64,000 bases of DNA from Burkholderia sp. Nafp2/4-1b (GCF_003635165.1 NZ_ML058606.1:248001-312000), one strand, 5' to 3'. Counted from the first letter of the stretch, positions 40,058 through 49,657 are shown. Program-made: numbers and translations. Notes: generated by a model not told the origin, from the sequence alone.

Positions 40058-40966
40058 ATGGCATTGATCGACGATTTCCCGGCGCTCGACACCTTCGCTC
40101 GGATCGTGTCGGCCGGCAGCCTGTCGGCGGCGGCGCGCGAGCTCGACCTGTCGTTGTCCGTCGTCAGCAAGCGGCTCGCGCATCTCGAGTCGCGGCTCGG
40201 CGTGCGCCTGCTGCACCGGACGACGCGGCAGCAAACGCTCACCGACGACGGCGCGCAGTTTCACGCGCAGGTGCTGCGCATCCTCGCCGAGGTCGAGCAT
40301 GCGGAAACGCTGATGCGCGATCGCCGCGGCACGGTCAGCGGCGTGCTGCGCGTGACGGCGCCCGGCGAGCTCGGCCGCCTGCGAATCGCGCCGCTCGTGG
40401 CGGCATTTCAGCAGCGACATCCGCAATTGACCGTGCAGCTGATGCTGACCGATACGGTCGTCGATCTGCTCGCTTCCGACATCGACGTCGCCGTGCGGAT
40501 CGGCAATCTTGCCGATTCGACGATGATCGCGCGCGAGCTGGCGCCGAATCATCGTGTGCTGTGCGCGTCGCCGGGTTATCTCGCGGCGCACGGGTGGCCG
40601 GCCCATCCGGCCGAGCTTCGTGCGCATCGATGCATCGTGATGGGCGACCAGCCGCGTGCCGAATGGCGGTTCGACGGCGCGCAAGGCGGCGTGGCGGTCG
40701 AGGTGACGGCCGTGCTGCTGACTAACGACGGGGGCGCCGCGCGCACGCTGGCGCTCGAGGGCGCGGGCATTGCGTTGAAGTCGATCTGGGACGTCGGCGC
40801 CGATCTCGACGCCGGCCGGCTCGTGCGCGTGCTGCCGGCTTACGCCGCGTCCGCCGCGCCGCTGCATGCCGTCTATCCCGGCGGCCGTCACGTGCCGTTG
40901 CGCGTGCGGACATTCGTCGATTTCCTGCGCGAGCAGTTGCGTCACGCGTGGCGCCGCCACGATTGA
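40058..40966 (+). CDS. LysR-type transcriptional regulator
   Basis: A 302-residue LysR protein: HTH at about 8-65 (FARIVSAGSLSAAARELDLSLSVVSKRLAHLESRLGVRLLHRTTR) and an effector domain of the CrgA-like group. It is divergent from the SnoaL-deacetylase-SDR operon, its probable target. ATG 40058 begins the canonical N-terminus; the longer frame starts inside the divergent gene. The ligand is unknown. Confidence 0.92.
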   Translation: MALIDDFPALDTFARIVSAGSLSAAARELDLSLSVVSKRLAHLESRLGVRLLHRTTRQQTLTDDGAQFHAQVLRILAEVEHAETLMRDRRGTVSGVLRVTAPGELGRLRIAPLVAAFQQRHPQLTVQLMLTDTVVDLLASDIDVAVRIGNLADSTMIARELAPNHRVLCASPGYLAAHGWPAHPAELRAHRCIVMGDQPRAEWRFDGAQGGVAVEVTAVLLTNDGGAARTLALEGAGIALKSIWDVGADLDAGRLVRVLPAYAASAAPLHAVYPGGRHVPLRVRTFVDFLREQLRHAWRRHD

Positions 40967-41020
40967 ACCCGTGCCGGGTGGTTGCCCGGGCGCGTGGCGC
41001 CCCGTCATTCCGAAGCGGTT

Positions 41021-41026
41021 TACAAT
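41021..41026 (+). promoter_or_regulatory. Candidate -10 box (TACAAT) for the hydrolase gene
   Basis: TACAAT 55 bases upstream of the hydrolase ATG at 41082, within the 115-bp gap after the LysR gene. Confidence 0.35.
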
Positions 41027-41081
41027 CGTTTTCATCGGGCGTCGCAAGCGTTGCCCCGCGCGTCGCCCCCCGTTCGACAGG

Positions 41082-41987
41082 ATGCCAACGATGCCAACGA
41101 CCCCAGCGAATCCCCCGGTTTCCCGCCAGCGGCGCGTGCAGTGTGCGAGCGCGGCCGGTCTTCACTACGTCGCCTATACCGAGTGGGGCGACCCCGCAAA
41201 TTCGCGCGTGCTCGTCTGCGTGCACGGGCTGACCCGCTCCGGGCGCGATTTCGACCGGCTGGCCGCCGCGCTGTCCGATACGTATCGCGTCGTCTGTCCC
41301 GATGTCGCCGGGCGTGGCCGATCGGACCGGCTGGCCGATCCACGGCTCTACGCGATTCCGCAGTACGTGGCCGACATGGTGACGCTGATTGCACGGCTCG
41401 ACGTCGAATCGGTCGACTGGTTCGGCACGTCGATGGGCGGCCTGATCGGCATGGCGCTCGCCGGGTTGCCCGGTTCGCCGCTGCGCCGGATGATCGTCAA
41501 CGACGTCGGCCCGCGCATCGAGCCCGATTCGCTGACGCGCATCGGCGAGTATCTCGGCGTGCAGCCGCGCTTTGCGACCGAGCAGGAGGGCATCGACTAT
41601 CTGACGTCGTTGTCGCTGCCGTTCGGTGCGCTGAGCGCCGACGAGTGGCGCGAGATCAACGGGCCGCTGCTGCATGAACTGCCCGAAGGCGGCTGGACGA
41701 TGCGCTACGACCCGCGCATCGCCGAGCCGTTCAAGGCGACGACGCCCGAACTGGCCGCGCTCGGCGAGGCCGCGCTGTGGCGCGCGATCGAGACGACGGA
41801 CGCGGCGCTGCTCGTCGTGCGCGGCGAGACGTCCGATCTGCTGTCGCGCGAGACGGCGGCCGAAATGGTCCGCCGCGGCCGGCATGTGACGCAGGTCGAG
41901 ATTCCGGGTGCGGGCCACGCGCCGGCGTTCGTCAGCGCCGACCAGATTGCGCTCGCGCGGCGGTTTTTCGTCGAAGGCGACGCATAA
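41082..41987 (+). CDS. Alpha/beta-hydrolase fold protein
   Basis: A 301-residue cytoplasmic hydrolase. The oxyanion region VCVHGLTRSGRDFD, the nucleophile elbow GTSMGG (Ser near 116), a late Asp in VVRGETSDLL and the catalytic His in GAGHAPAF form a full Ser-Asp-His triad. Substrate not predictable. ATG 41082 and 41091 are both possible; an ACAGG ribosome-binding sequence slightly favours 41091. Next gene is a RidA-like protein 79 bp downstream. Confidence 0.88.
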   Translation: MPTMPTTPANPPVSRQRRVQCASAAGLHYVAYTEWGDPANSRVLVCVHGLTRSGRDFDRLAAALSDTYRVVCPDVAGRGRSDRLADPRLYAIPQYVADMVTLIARLDVESVDWFGTSMGGLIGMALAGLPGSPLRRMIVNDVGPRIEPDSLTRIGEYLGVQPRFATEQEGIDYLTSLSLPFGALSADEWREINGPLLHELPEGGWTMRYDPRIAEPFKATTPELAALGEAALWRAIETTDAALLVVRGETSDLLSRETAAEMVRRGRHVTQVEIPGAGHAPAFVSADQIALARRFFVEGDA

Positions 41988-42007
41988 ACGCGTCATAATA
42001 TGCGGTT

Positions 42008-42032
42008 CGGCGGCACGCGGGCCGTGCCGCCG
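42008..42032 (+). other. Stable GC hairpin in the leader of the RidA-like gene
   Basis: A perfect 10-bp stem (42008-42017 with 42023-42032) with a 5-base loop and no U-tract, 34 bases before the RidA-like ATG and just after a CATAAT (-10-like) at 41994-41999. It could be the 3' end hairpin of the hydrolase mRNA or a leader structure. Confidence 0.35.
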
Positions 42033-42066
42033 CCCGATTCCTTACCCATCACGACCGGAACATTTC

Positions 42067-42420
42067 ATGGCAGTCATTCGTCACCACGTCGGGGCCCGTC
42101 TCTCCGAAACCGCGATTCACAACGGTACCGTGTATCTGGCGGGCCAGATCGCCGAAGACACCACGCAGGACATCCGCGGCCAGACGCGCGAAGTGCTCGG
42201 CCACATCGACCGCCTGCTCGCCGAAGCGAACAGCGACAAGGCGCATCTGCTGTCGGTGCAGATCTACATCTCGGATCTCGCGAACTTCGAAGGCATGAAT
42301 GCGGAGTGGGACGCATGGGTCGCAGCGGGCAACACGCCGCCGCGCGCCACCGTCGAGGCGAAGCTTGCGGATCCGGCGCTGCTCGTCGAGATCGTCGTCG
42401 TCGCCGCGCAGCGGAGCTGA
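42067..42420 (+). CDS. RidA/YjgF/Rid-family protein
   Basis: A 117-residue Rid-family protein. RidA deaminates reactive enamine/imine intermediates from PLP enzymes. The family pattern is visible (NGTVYLAGQIAEDTTQDIRGQTREVLGHIDRLLAEANS), and the C-terminal region carries PPRATVEAKLADPALLVEIVVVAA, where the Arg in PPRAT matches the catalytic arginine of active RidA. It lies between a hydrolase and relA; a functional link to either is not evident. Confidence 0.9.
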   Translation: MAVIRHHVGARLSETAIHNGTVYLAGQIAEDTTQDIRGQTREVLGHIDRLLAEANSDKAHLLSVQIYISDLANFEGMNAEWDAWVAAGNTPPRATVEAKLADPALLVEIVVVAAQRS

Positions 42421-42459
42421 GCGTTATCCGACGATGACCGTATTCCGGCAGGCCGTGCA

Positions 42460-44694
42460 ATGACCGAATCCGTTTCCGCTTCTTCCGTCGCGGCGCCGTC
42501 GTTCGACGACGTGCTCGCGTTCGTGCGCGAGCGGGCCGGCGACGCGCGCCTGTCGTCAGGTGAGCTGCTCGCCGATCACTCGGCGGGCACGGCATCGATC
42601 ATGCGCACGCTGAACGTCGATCCGCACGCGATGCAGGCGGCCGCGCTGTTCGTGCTGACGCCGCACCTGAACGATCCCGAACGGGAGCTGACCGAACGCT
42701 TCGGCGAAGAGGTCGCGCGCCTCGTGTCCGACGTGCGCAAGCTGCTGCGGCTCGGCACCGTCAGCCTGCGCGCCGCGCAGAACGCGAAGCCCGACACCGG
42801 GCGCGACGCGGCCGAAGAGCGGCGCACGCAGATCGAGGCGCTGCGCAAGATGCTGCTCGCGTTCGCGCAGGACATCCGCGTGGTGCTGATCCGGCTGGCG
42901 TCGCGGCTGCAGTCGTTGCGCTACTACGCGGCGGTAAAGATCGATCCGCCGCCCGACGTCGCGCGCGAGACGCTCGAGATCTACGCACCGCTCGCCAACC
43001 GTCTCGGCATCTGGCAACTGAAGTGGGAGCTCGAGGATCTCGCGTTCCGCTTCGAGGATCCGGTCACCTACAAGCGCATCGCGAAGCTGCTCGACGAGAA
43101 GCGCATCGAACGCGAGGCGTACGTCGCGCAGGCGATCGAGCGGCTCCAGCACGAGCTGGCGGAAGCGCACATCCCGGCCGACGTGAGCGGGCGGCCGAAG
43201 CATATCTACAGCATCTGGCGCAAGATGCGCGGCAAGGAGCTCGACTTTTCCGAGCTGTACGACGTGCGCGCATTCCGCGTGATCGTGCCGGACATCAAGG
43301 ATTGCTACGCGGTGCTGGGCATCGTGCATCACTTGTGGCAGCCGGTGCCGAAGGAATTCGACGACTACATCTCGCGCCCGAAGCCGAACGGCTACAAGTC
43401 GCTGCATACGGTCGTGATCGGCGACGACGGCCGCGCGTTCGAAGTGCAGATCCGCACGCAGGAAATGCACCGTTTCGCCGAGTACGGCGTCGCCGCGCAC
43501 TGGCGCTACAAGGAAGCGGGCGCGCGCGGCTATGGCGGCCAGTTCTCGGCGAGCGACAAGTACGACGAGAAGATCGCATGGCTGCGCCAGCTGCTCGCGT
43601 GGAAGGACGACGTCGAGGACGGTGGCGAGGTATCGGGCGACCAGGCGTGGGCGCAACTGCGCGAGACGTCGCTCGACGACGACCACATCTACGTGCTGAC
43701 GCCGCAGGCACGCGTGATCGCGCTGCCGCAGGGCGCGACGCCGGTCGATTTCGCGTACCACCTGCACAGCGAGCTTGGCCATCGCTGTCGCGGCGCGCGC
43801 GTCGACGGCGTGATGGTGCCGTTGAACACGTCGCTCGCGAACGGCCAGACGGTCGAGATCGTCGCGGTGAAGGAGGGCGGCCCGTCGCGCGACTGGCTGA
43901 ACCTGCAGCTCGGCTACCTGAAGAGTCCGCGTGCGCGGCAGAAGGTGCGTGCGTGGTTCAACTCGATCGAGGCGGAAGAGAACATCGCGCACGGTCGCGC
44001 GCTCGTCGAAAAGACGCTGCAGCGCGAGGGCAAGACGTCGGTCAACCTCGACAACCTCGCCGCGAAGCTGGGCTTCAAGTCGCCCGACGAGCTGTTCTCG
44101 GTCGTCGGCAAGGAAGAATTCAGCCTGCGCAACGTCGAGCAGGCGCTGTCCGATGCGCCGCCGCCCGAGCATGCGCCCGAGGCGCCTGCCGATTTCGAGA
44201 AGCGCAGCAGCGGCGCGAGCGTCGCGCACGGCGCGTCGACCGGCGTGCTGGTGGTCGGCGTCGATGCGCTGCTGACCCAGCTTGCGCGTTGCTGCCGGCC
44301 GGCGCCGCCCGACCCGATCAGCGGCTTCGTGACGCGCGGCAAGGGGATGTCGATCCACCGCAGCGACTGCCCGACGTTCCGGCGGATGGCCGAACGGGCA
44401 CCGGAGCGCGTGCTGCAGACCACCTGGTCGGCCGACGTGCTGGGCGGGCGCGGCGTGTCCGTCTATCCGGTCGACCTGATGATCGAGGCGAGCGACCGGC
44501 AAGGCCTGTTGCGCGACATCTCCGAAGTGTTCGCACGCGAGAAGATGAACGTGGTGGGCGTGAAGACGCAGAGCCGCCGCAATGCGGCATTCATGCAGTT
44601 CACGGTCGAGGTGTCGAATTCGGCACAGGTGCAGCGGGCGTGCGCGCTGCTCGGCGAAGTGTCGGGCGTCGTGCGCGCAGGGCGGAAGGCGTGA
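42460..44694 (+). CDS. relA: (p)ppGpp synthetase RelA (GTP pyrophosphokinase)
   Basis: A 744-residue RSH enzyme of the stringent response. The N-terminal hydrolase-like domain is degenerate: the HD pair is replaced by the LFVLTPHLND segment, so no ppGpp hydrolysis is expected. The synthetase domain follows (RPKHIYSIWRKM from about 243) with the RelA-specific acidic motif EFDD at 299-302, where bifunctional enzymes have RxKD. TGS (about 395-455), zinc-finger/CC (RCCRPAPPD) and a C-terminal ACT domain complete the RelA layout. These features separate it from SpoT, presumably encoded elsewhere. Confidence 0.95.
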   Translation: MTESVSASSVAAPSFDDVLAFVRERAGDARLSSGELLADHSAGTASIMRTLNVDPHAMQAAALFVLTPHLNDPERELTERFGEEVARLVSDVRKLLRLGTVSLRAAQNAKPDTGRDAAEERRTQIEALRKMLLAFAQDIRVVLIRLASRLQSLRYYAAVKIDPPPDVARETLEIYAPLANRLGIWQLKWELEDLAFRFEDPVTYKRIAKLLDEKRIEREAYVAQAIERLQHELAEAHIPADVSGRPKHIYSIWRKMRGKELDFSELYDVRAFRVIVPDIKDCYAVLGIVHHLWQPVPKEFDDYISRPKPNGYKSLHTVVIGDDGRAFEVQIRTQEMHRFAEYGVAAHWRYKEAGARGYGGQFSASDKYDEKIAWLRQLLAWKDDVEDGGEVSGDQAWAQLRETSLDDDHIYVLTPQARVIALPQGATPVDFAYHLHSELGHRCRGARVDGVMVPLNTSLANGQTVEIVAVKEGGPSRDWLNLQLGYLKSPRARQKVRAWFNSIEAEENIAHGRALVEKTLQREGKTSVNLDNLAAKLGFKSPDELFSVVGKEEFSLRNVEQALSDAPPPEHAPEAPADFEKRSSGASVAHGASTGVLVVGVDALLTQLARCCRPAPPDPISGFVTRGKGMSIHRSDCPTFRRMAERAPERVLQTTWSADVLGGRGVSVYPVDLMIEASDRQGLLRDISEVFAREKMNVVGVKTQSRRNAAFMQFTVEVSNSAQVQRACALLGEVSGVVRAGRKA

Positions 44695-44751
44695 CGCTGT
44701 GTAACGGATGGGGTTGGAACAGCGTTCTTTTGCTGCGACTGCATAAAACAC

Positions 44752-44780
44752 TTGCCAAGTGAGCAACCGCTCCATATAAT
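44752..44780 (+). promoter_or_regulatory. Promoter of tRNA-Val
   Basis: TTGCCA (44752-44757), a 17-bp spacer and TATAAT (44775-44780), 12 bases before the tRNA 5' end. A clean sigma-70 promoter. Confidence 0.85.
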
Positions 44781-44792
44781 CTTAGCTTCACT

Positions 44793-44869
44793 AGGCTCGT
44801 AGCTCAGCTGGTTAGAGCACCACCTTGACATGGTGGGGGTCGTTGGTTCGAGTCCAATCGAGCCTACCA
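44793..44869 (+). tRNA. tRNA-Val (GAC anticodon)
   Basis: 77 nt including encoded CCA. Acceptor arms AGGCTCG and CGAGCCT pair perfectly; the anticodon stem CCACC/GGTGG encloses loop TTGACAT with anticodon GAC; the T loop TTCGAGT is standard. It has its own promoter. The nearest downstream terminator is at 45030-45064, about 160 nt beyond the CCA, so the primary transcript has a long trailer. Confidence 0.97.
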
Positions 44870-45029
44870 ACGAATTGAGAATGCCCGGCTTCCGGGTGTT
44901 CGATGCAGTAAATAACTCAACGCGAACAAGGCGAATACGGTTATGACACCGCGAACGTTGACCGAAACCCTTTCGGAGCGACGCTAGTCGAGGAACGTTT
45001 TCGTCCTTTCAGTTTGAGTGAAGTATCGA

Positions 45030-45064
45030 ATGCGGCCCCTCGAAAGCGGGGCCGCATTTTTTTT
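45030..45064 (+). terminator. Intrinsic terminator between tRNA-Val and thrS
   Basis: A perfect 10-bp stem (45030-45039 with 45048-45057), an 8-base loop and a run of eight T, 78 bases upstream of the thrS ATG. It probably ends the tRNA-Val transcript; an attenuator role for thrS is also possible. Confidence 0.9.
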
Positions 45065-45141
45065 GTCGCGAAATTTTCGCGCGTGACTTGATATCGCGTG
45101 CTTTTGGTTTGCCGCCCACTGTCGGCATCACGGAGATTGCT

Positions 45142-47049
45142 ATGGTTTCGATACGCTTGCCTGACGGCTCAGTTCGACAATACGAGCATCCGGTGACAGT
45201 TGCCGAGGTTGCGGCCTCGATCGGTCCCGGCCTCGCGAAGGCTGCGCTTGGCGGCAAGCTCGACGGCGAGCTCGTCGACACGTCCACGGTCATCGATCGC
45301 GACGCAGCGCTTGCGATCGTCACCGACAAGGACGCCGACGGTCTCGACATCATTCGTCACTCGACCGCGCACTTGCTCGCGTATGCCGTGAAGGAACTGT
45401 ATCCGGACGCGCAGGTGACGATCGGCCCGGTGATCGACAACGGCTTCTACTACGACTTCTCGTACAACCGCCCGTTTACGCCCGAAGATCTGGAAAAGAT
45501 CGAAAAGCGCATGCAGGAGATCGCGAAGAAGGACGAGCCCGTTACGCGCCGTGTCGTGTCGCGCGACGAGGCGGCCGGCTATTTCCGCAGCATCGGCGAG
45601 AAGTACAAGGCCGAGATCATCGAATCGATTCCGCAAAGCGACGAAATCAAGCTGTACTCGCACGGCGGCTTCACCGACCTGTGCCGCGGCCCGCACGTGC
45701 CGTCGACCGGCAAGCTGAAGGTCTTCAAGCTGATGAAGGTCGCGGGCGCGTACTGGCGCGGCGACTCGAAGAACGAGCAGCTGCAGCGCATCTACGGCAC
45801 GGCCTGGACCAAGAAGGAAGACCAGGACCAGTACCTGCACATGCTCGAGGAAGCGGAAAAGCGCGACCACCGCAAGCTCGGCAAGCAGCTCGACCTGTTC
45901 CACATGCAGGAAGAGTCGCCGGGCATGGTGTTCTGGCATCCGAAGGGCTGGGCGCTGTGGCAGCAGGTCGAGCAGTACATGCGCCGCCGCGTGAACGAAG
46001 CCGGCTACCTCGAGATCAAGACGCCGATGATCATGGACCGCTCGCTGTGGGAAGCGTCGGGCCACTGGCAGAACTACCGCGAGAACATGTTCACGACGGA
46101 GTCGGAGAAGCGCGACTACGCGATCAAGCCGATGAACTGTCCGGGTCACGTCCAGGTGTTCAAGCACGGCCTGCGCTCGTACCGCGACCTGCCGCTGCGT
46201 TACGCGGAATTCGGCTCGTGCCACCGCAACGAGGCGTCGGGGGCGCTGCACGGCCTGATGCGCGTGCGCGGCTTCGTGCAGGACGATGCGCACATCTTCT
46301 GTACGGAAGACCAGTTCATCTCGGAATCGATCGCGTTCAACACGCTGGCGATGAGCGTGTACAAGGACTTCGGTTTCGATCACATCGACATCAAGCTGTC
46401 GCTGCGCCCCGAGCAGCGTGCGGGCACGGATGAAACGTGGGATCGCGCCGAGCAGGGGCTGCGCGACGCGCTGACTGCGTGCGGCCTGTCGTGGGAAGAG
46501 TTGCCGGGCGAGGGTGCGTTCTATGGCCCGAAGATCGAATACCACATCAAGGATGCGCTCGGCCGTTCGTGGCAGTGCGGCACGCTGCAGCTCGACATGG
46601 TGCTGCCGGAGCGCCTCGGCGCCGAGTACGTCGCGGAAGACAACAGCCGCCGCCGGCCGGTGATGCTGCACCGTGCGATCGTCGGTTCGATGGAGCGATT
46701 CCTCGGCATTCTGATCGAGCACCATGCGGGCGCGATGCCCGCCTGGCTCGCGCCGTACCAGGCAATTGTGCTCAATATCGCCGAAAGTCAGGCCGAATAT
46801 GCACAATCTCTGACCCAAACGTTGCAAAAACAAGGGGTTAGAGTGGCGGCCGATTTGCGCAACGAGAAGATTAGCTATAAAATACGCGAGCACACGCTGG
46901 AAAAGGTGCCTTATCTCCTCGTCGTGGGCGATAAGGAGCGTGATGCGCAAACGGTAGCCGTGCGTGCCCGTGGCGGCGTCGATCTTGGCGTTATGCCGGT
47001 CGAAGCCTTCGTTGAGCGTCTGCAGGAAGACCTGCGCTCGTTCAAGTAA
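45142..47049 (+). CDS. thrS: Threonyl-tRNA synthetase
   Basis: Class II synthetase charging tRNA-Thr. In its 635 residues: TGS domain (about 1-62), editing domain ([16 protein letters not shown] and the zinc-type motif [10 protein letters not shown]), catalytic core with the zinc ligand Cys in KPMNCPGH (near 333) and motif 2 [22 protein letters not shown], and a C-terminal anticodon-binding domain ([28 protein letters not shown]). ATG 45142 follows CGGAG. First gene of the conserved thrS-infC-rpmI-rplT-pheST-ihfA cluster. Confidence 0.98.
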   Translation: MVSIRLPDGSVRQYEHPVTVAEVAASIGPGLAKAALGGKLDGELVDTSTVIDRDAALAIVTDKDADGLDIIRHSTAHLLAYAVKELYPDAQVTIGPVIDNGFYYDFSYNRPFTPEDLEKIEKRMQEIAKKDEPVTRRVVSRDEAAGYFRSIGEKYKAEIIESIPQSDEIKLYSHGGFTDLCRGPHVPSTGKLKVFKLMKVAGAYWRGDSKNEQLQRIYGTAWTKKEDQDQYLHMLEEAEKRDHRKLGKQLDLFHMQEESPGMVFWHPKGWALWQQVEQYMRRRVNEAGYLEIKTPMIMDRSLWEASGHWQNYRENMFTTESEKRDYAIKPMNCPGHVQVFKHGLRSYRDLPLRYAEFGSCHRNEASGALHGLMRVRGFVQDDAHIFCTEDQFISESIAFNTLAMSVYKDFGFDHIDIKLSLRPEQRAGTDETWDRAEQGLRDALTACGLSWEELPGEGAFYGPKIEYHIKDALGRSWQCGTLQLDMVLPERLGAEYVAEDNSRRRPVMLHRAIVGSMERFLGILIEHHAGAMPAWLAPYQAIVLNIAESQAEYAQSLTQTLQKQGVRVAADLRNEKISYKIREHTLEKVPYLLVVGDKERDAQTVAVRARGGVDLGVMPVEAFVERLQEDLRSFK

Positions 47050-47098
47050 CCGCCCTGGCAGCGCGGCTCGTTTTTTTAATTTTTAGAGGAAACGTAAC

Positions 47099-47623
47099 AT
47101 CGCTACTGATAAGTCGTCGCATCGCATCAACGGTGAAATCACTGCGCCGGAAGTGCGTCTGGTCGGGCTCGAGAACGAACCGCTCGGTATCGTAAAACTC
47201 GCTGATGCTTTCCGTAGATCGGAAGAGCTGGACGTTGACCTCGTGGAAATCGCGCCGCAGGCCGTTCCGCCGGTCTGCCGTCTGATGGACTACGGCAAGT
47301 TCAAGTATCAGGAGTCCAAGAAGCAGCACGAAGCGAAGCTGAAGCAGAAGGTCATCCAGGTGAAGGAAGTCAAATTCCGCCCGGGTACCGATGACGGGGA
47401 TTACAACGTCAAGCTCCGCAACCTCGTGCGCTTCCTCGAAGAGGGCGACAAGACGAAGATCACGTTGCGTTTCCGCGGCCGCGAAATGGCTCACCAGGAA
47501 ATCGGTATGCGGATGCTTGAGCGTCTGCGCACGGATCTCGAGGAAGTCGGTCAGGTCGAGCAGATGCCGAAGATGGAAGGGCGCCAGATGATCATGGTGC
47601 TCTCGCCGAAGAAAAAGAAGTAA
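47099..47623 (+). CDS. infC: Translation initiation factor IF-3 (rare AUC start codon)
   Basis: IF-3 checks start codons and prevents premature subunit joining. The 174-residue protein reads [24 protein letters not shown] when begun at the ATC at 47099, which follows AGAGGA (47085-47090) at 8-base spacing. There is no in-frame ATG or GTG covering the conserved INGEI segment, so the non-canonical start is required. In E. coli infC starts with AUU, and IF-3 represses its own translation by discriminating against it; the same control is likely here. The C-domain contains [31 protein letters not shown]. Confidence 0.93.
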   Translation: MATDKSSHRINGEITAPEVRLVGLENEPLGIVKLADAFRRSEELDVDLVEIAPQAVPPVCRLMDYGKFKYQESKKQHEAKLKQKVIQVKEVKFRPGTDDGDYNVKLRNLVRFLEEGDKTKITLRFRGREMAHQEIGMRMLERLRTDLEEVGQVEQMPKMEGRQMIMVLSPKKKK

Positions 47624-47812
47624 CGAGCCGGCGCGCCACGCGCGCGGGTTCGACAGTGGTTCGGTGCGTGGCCCGGTCAGGGCGGCGCGCCAACAACGAC
47701 GGCGGCTGCGCAAGCGGGCGCCGTACACAAGTGGACTGGGTTTCGAAGGGCGGGTCAAGGGCGCAAGCCAACCGCACACCCATCGCCATCTAATAAACTG
47801 GAGTTGTTCGTC
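47624..47812 (+). promoter_or_regulatory. 189-nt structured leader between infC and rpmI
   Basis: No coding sequence. GC-rich with several inverted repeats (for example GGCGCGCCACGCGCGCGG near 47630). In E. coli and Bacillus, ribosomal protein L20 binds an RNA structure upstream of rpmI or infC to repress rpmI-rplT. An equivalent site here is inferred from position only; I could not match a specific L20 motif. Confidence 0.3.
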
Positions 47813-48010
47813 ATGCCTAAGATGAAGACCAAGAAGAGTGCTGCAAAGCGCTTCGTGGTGCGTCCGGGCGGTACCGTCAAGCGCGGTCAAGCCTTCAAGC
47901 GTCACATCCTGACCAAGAAAACCACGAAGAACAAGCGTCACCTGCGCGGCGCAACGGCAGTTCATGATTCCGATCTGAACTCCGTCCGCGCGATGCTGCC
48001 GTTCGCGTAA
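47813..48010 (+). CDS. rpmI: 50S ribosomal protein L35
   Basis: A 65-residue basic large-subunit protein, [36 protein letters not shown]..., of standard length. The ATG at 47813 is preceded by CTGGAG; an upstream in-frame TTG at 47804 would add three residues and is unlikely. Followed 30 bp later by rplT. Confidence 0.98.
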
Positions 48011-48040
48011 CCCCTCAACTGATACTCTAAGGAGAGAAAC

Positions 48041-48400
48041 ATGCCTCGAGTCAAACGTGGGGTAACCGCACGGGCCCGCCACAAGAAGATCATCAACCTG
48101 GCCAAGGGTTATCGCGGCCGTCGCAATAACGTCTACCGCATCGCCAAGCAGGCGGTGATGCGCGCTGGTCAGTACGCGTACCGCGATCGCCGCAACAAGA
48201 AGCGTGTGTTCCGCGCACTGTGGATCACGCGTATCAACGCGGCAGTTCGCCAGCATGACATGACCTACAGCGTGTTCATCAACGGCCTGAAGAAGGCGTC
48301 GATCGAACTCGACCGTAAGGTCCTGGCCGACATGGCGGTGTTCGACAAGGCTGCTTTTGCTGCGATCGTCAAGCAGGTGAAAGCCGCCGTTGCAGCCTAA
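48041..48400 (+). CDS. rplT: 50S ribosomal protein L20
   Basis: A 119-residue large-subunit protein with the classic N-terminus [31 protein letters not shown]20 is an assembly protein and, in bacteria studied, the autoregulator of this operon. AAGGAG lies 9 bases before the ATG. A terminator follows 68 bases after the stop. Confidence 0.98.
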
Positions 48401-48468
48401 TTGCGAAATTAGCACTGCGTGGTTAGTTGCAGCGAGGTTCCGGTAGTCTCGGCCGCTGCAGCGAAAAC

Positions 48469-48492
48469 GGGGCTCTTCCGAGCCCCTTTTTT
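48469..48492 (+). terminator. Intrinsic terminator between rplT and pheS
   Basis: A perfect 7-bp stem (48469-48475 with 48480-48486), loop TTCC, then six T. The pheS ATG lies only 57 bases downstream, so pheST needs read-through or a promoter in this short space. Confidence 0.88.
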
Positions 48493-48548
48493 GTTTGGTG
48501 GGCGGATTCGCTCGCCAAGACCGAATGACGTTGGAAATGATGGGATCT

Positions 48549-49562
48549 ATGGATCTGGACCAGATTGTCGCCGACGCGCAGCAGTCCTTCGAACAGGCTG
48601 CCGACATCACCACGCTCGAAAACGAGAAAGCACGATTTCTCGGCAAGTCGGGTGCGCTGACCGAGTTGCTCAAGGGCCTCGGCAAGCTCGATCCCGAAGC
48701 ACGCAAGACCGAAGGCGCACGCATCAACGTCGCGAAGCAGCAGGTTGAAGCCGCGCTGACCGCCCGTCGCCAGGCACTGGCCGACGCGCTGCTGAATCAG
48801 CGCCTCACTGCCGAAGCGATCGACGTGACATTGCCGGGTCGCGGCGCCGGTGCCGGCAGCCTGCACCCCGTGATGCGCACGTGGGAGCGTGTCGAACAGA
48901 TTTTCGGCTCGATCGGTTTCGACGTGGCCGACGGCCCCGAAATCGAGACCGACTGGTACAACTTCACGTCGCTGAACAGCCCGGAGAACCATCCGGCGCG
49001 TTCGATGCAGGACACCTTCTACGTCGAAGGCAAGGATGCCGACGGCCGCCAGCTGCTGCTGCGCACGCACACGAGCCCGATGCAGGTGCGTTATGCGCGC
49101 ATGAACCGTCCGCCGATCAAGGTGATCGCGCCGGGCCGCACGTATCGCGTCGACAGCGATGCGACCCACTCGCCGATGTTCAATCAGGTCGAGGGGCTGT
49201 GGATCGACGAAAACATCAGCTTCGCCGACCTCAAGGGCGTCTACACCGACTTCCTGAAGAAATTCTTCGAGCGCGACGACATCCTCGTGCGCTTCCGTCC
49301 GTCGTATTTCCCGTTCACGGAACCGTCGGCCGAGATCGACATGATGTTCGAGCACGGCAAGAACGCCGGCAAATGGCTCGAGATCTCGGGCTCGGGGCAG
49401 GTGCATCCGACCGTGATCCGCAACATGGGGCTCGATCCCGAGCGCTACATCGGCTTCGCGTTCGGCAGCGGCCTCGAGCGCCTGACGATGCTGCGCTACG
49501 GCGTGCAGGATCTCCGGCTGTTCTTCGAGAACGACCTGCGTTTCCTGCGCCAGTTCGCATAA
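48549..49562 (+). CDS. pheS: Phenylalanyl-tRNA synthetase alpha subunit
   Basis: Catalytic subunit of the alpha2beta2 PheRS. 337 residues: N-terminal coiled coil that contacts tRNA (about 1-85), then class II core with motif 2 ([29 protein letters not shown]) and motif 3 ([18 protein letters not shown]). ATG 48549 gives the family N-terminus [17 protein letters not shown]; the frame opening at 48495 overlaps the end of the terminator region and was rejected. Confidence 0.98.
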   Translation: MDLDQIVADAQQSFEQAADITTLENEKARFLGKSGALTELLKGLGKLDPEARKTEGARINVAKQQVEAALTARRQALADALLNQRLTAEAIDVTLPGRGAGAGSLHPVMRTWERVEQIFGSIGFDVADGPEIETDWYNFTSLNSPENHPARSMQDTFYVEGKDADGRQLLLRTHTSPMQVRYARMNRPPIKVIAPGRTYRVDSDATHSPMFNQVEGLWIDENISFADLKGVYTDFLKKFFERDDILVRFRPSYFPFTEPSAEIDMMFEHGKNAGKWLEISGSGQVHPTVIRNMGLDPERYIGFAFGSGLERLTMLRYGVQDLRLFFENDLRFLRQFA

Positions 49563-49657
49563 CGCACGCGCCGCGCCGACATGTGCCCGCGCACGCCCCG
49601 TCGCACGATGAGACGGGGCCCGGGCGTCGATCTAACCTGTTTCGAACGTAGACATCC

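Noticed and set aside
42556..44775. 739-residue minus-strand frame opposite relA
   Set aside because: Mirror of relA codon structure; no motifs.
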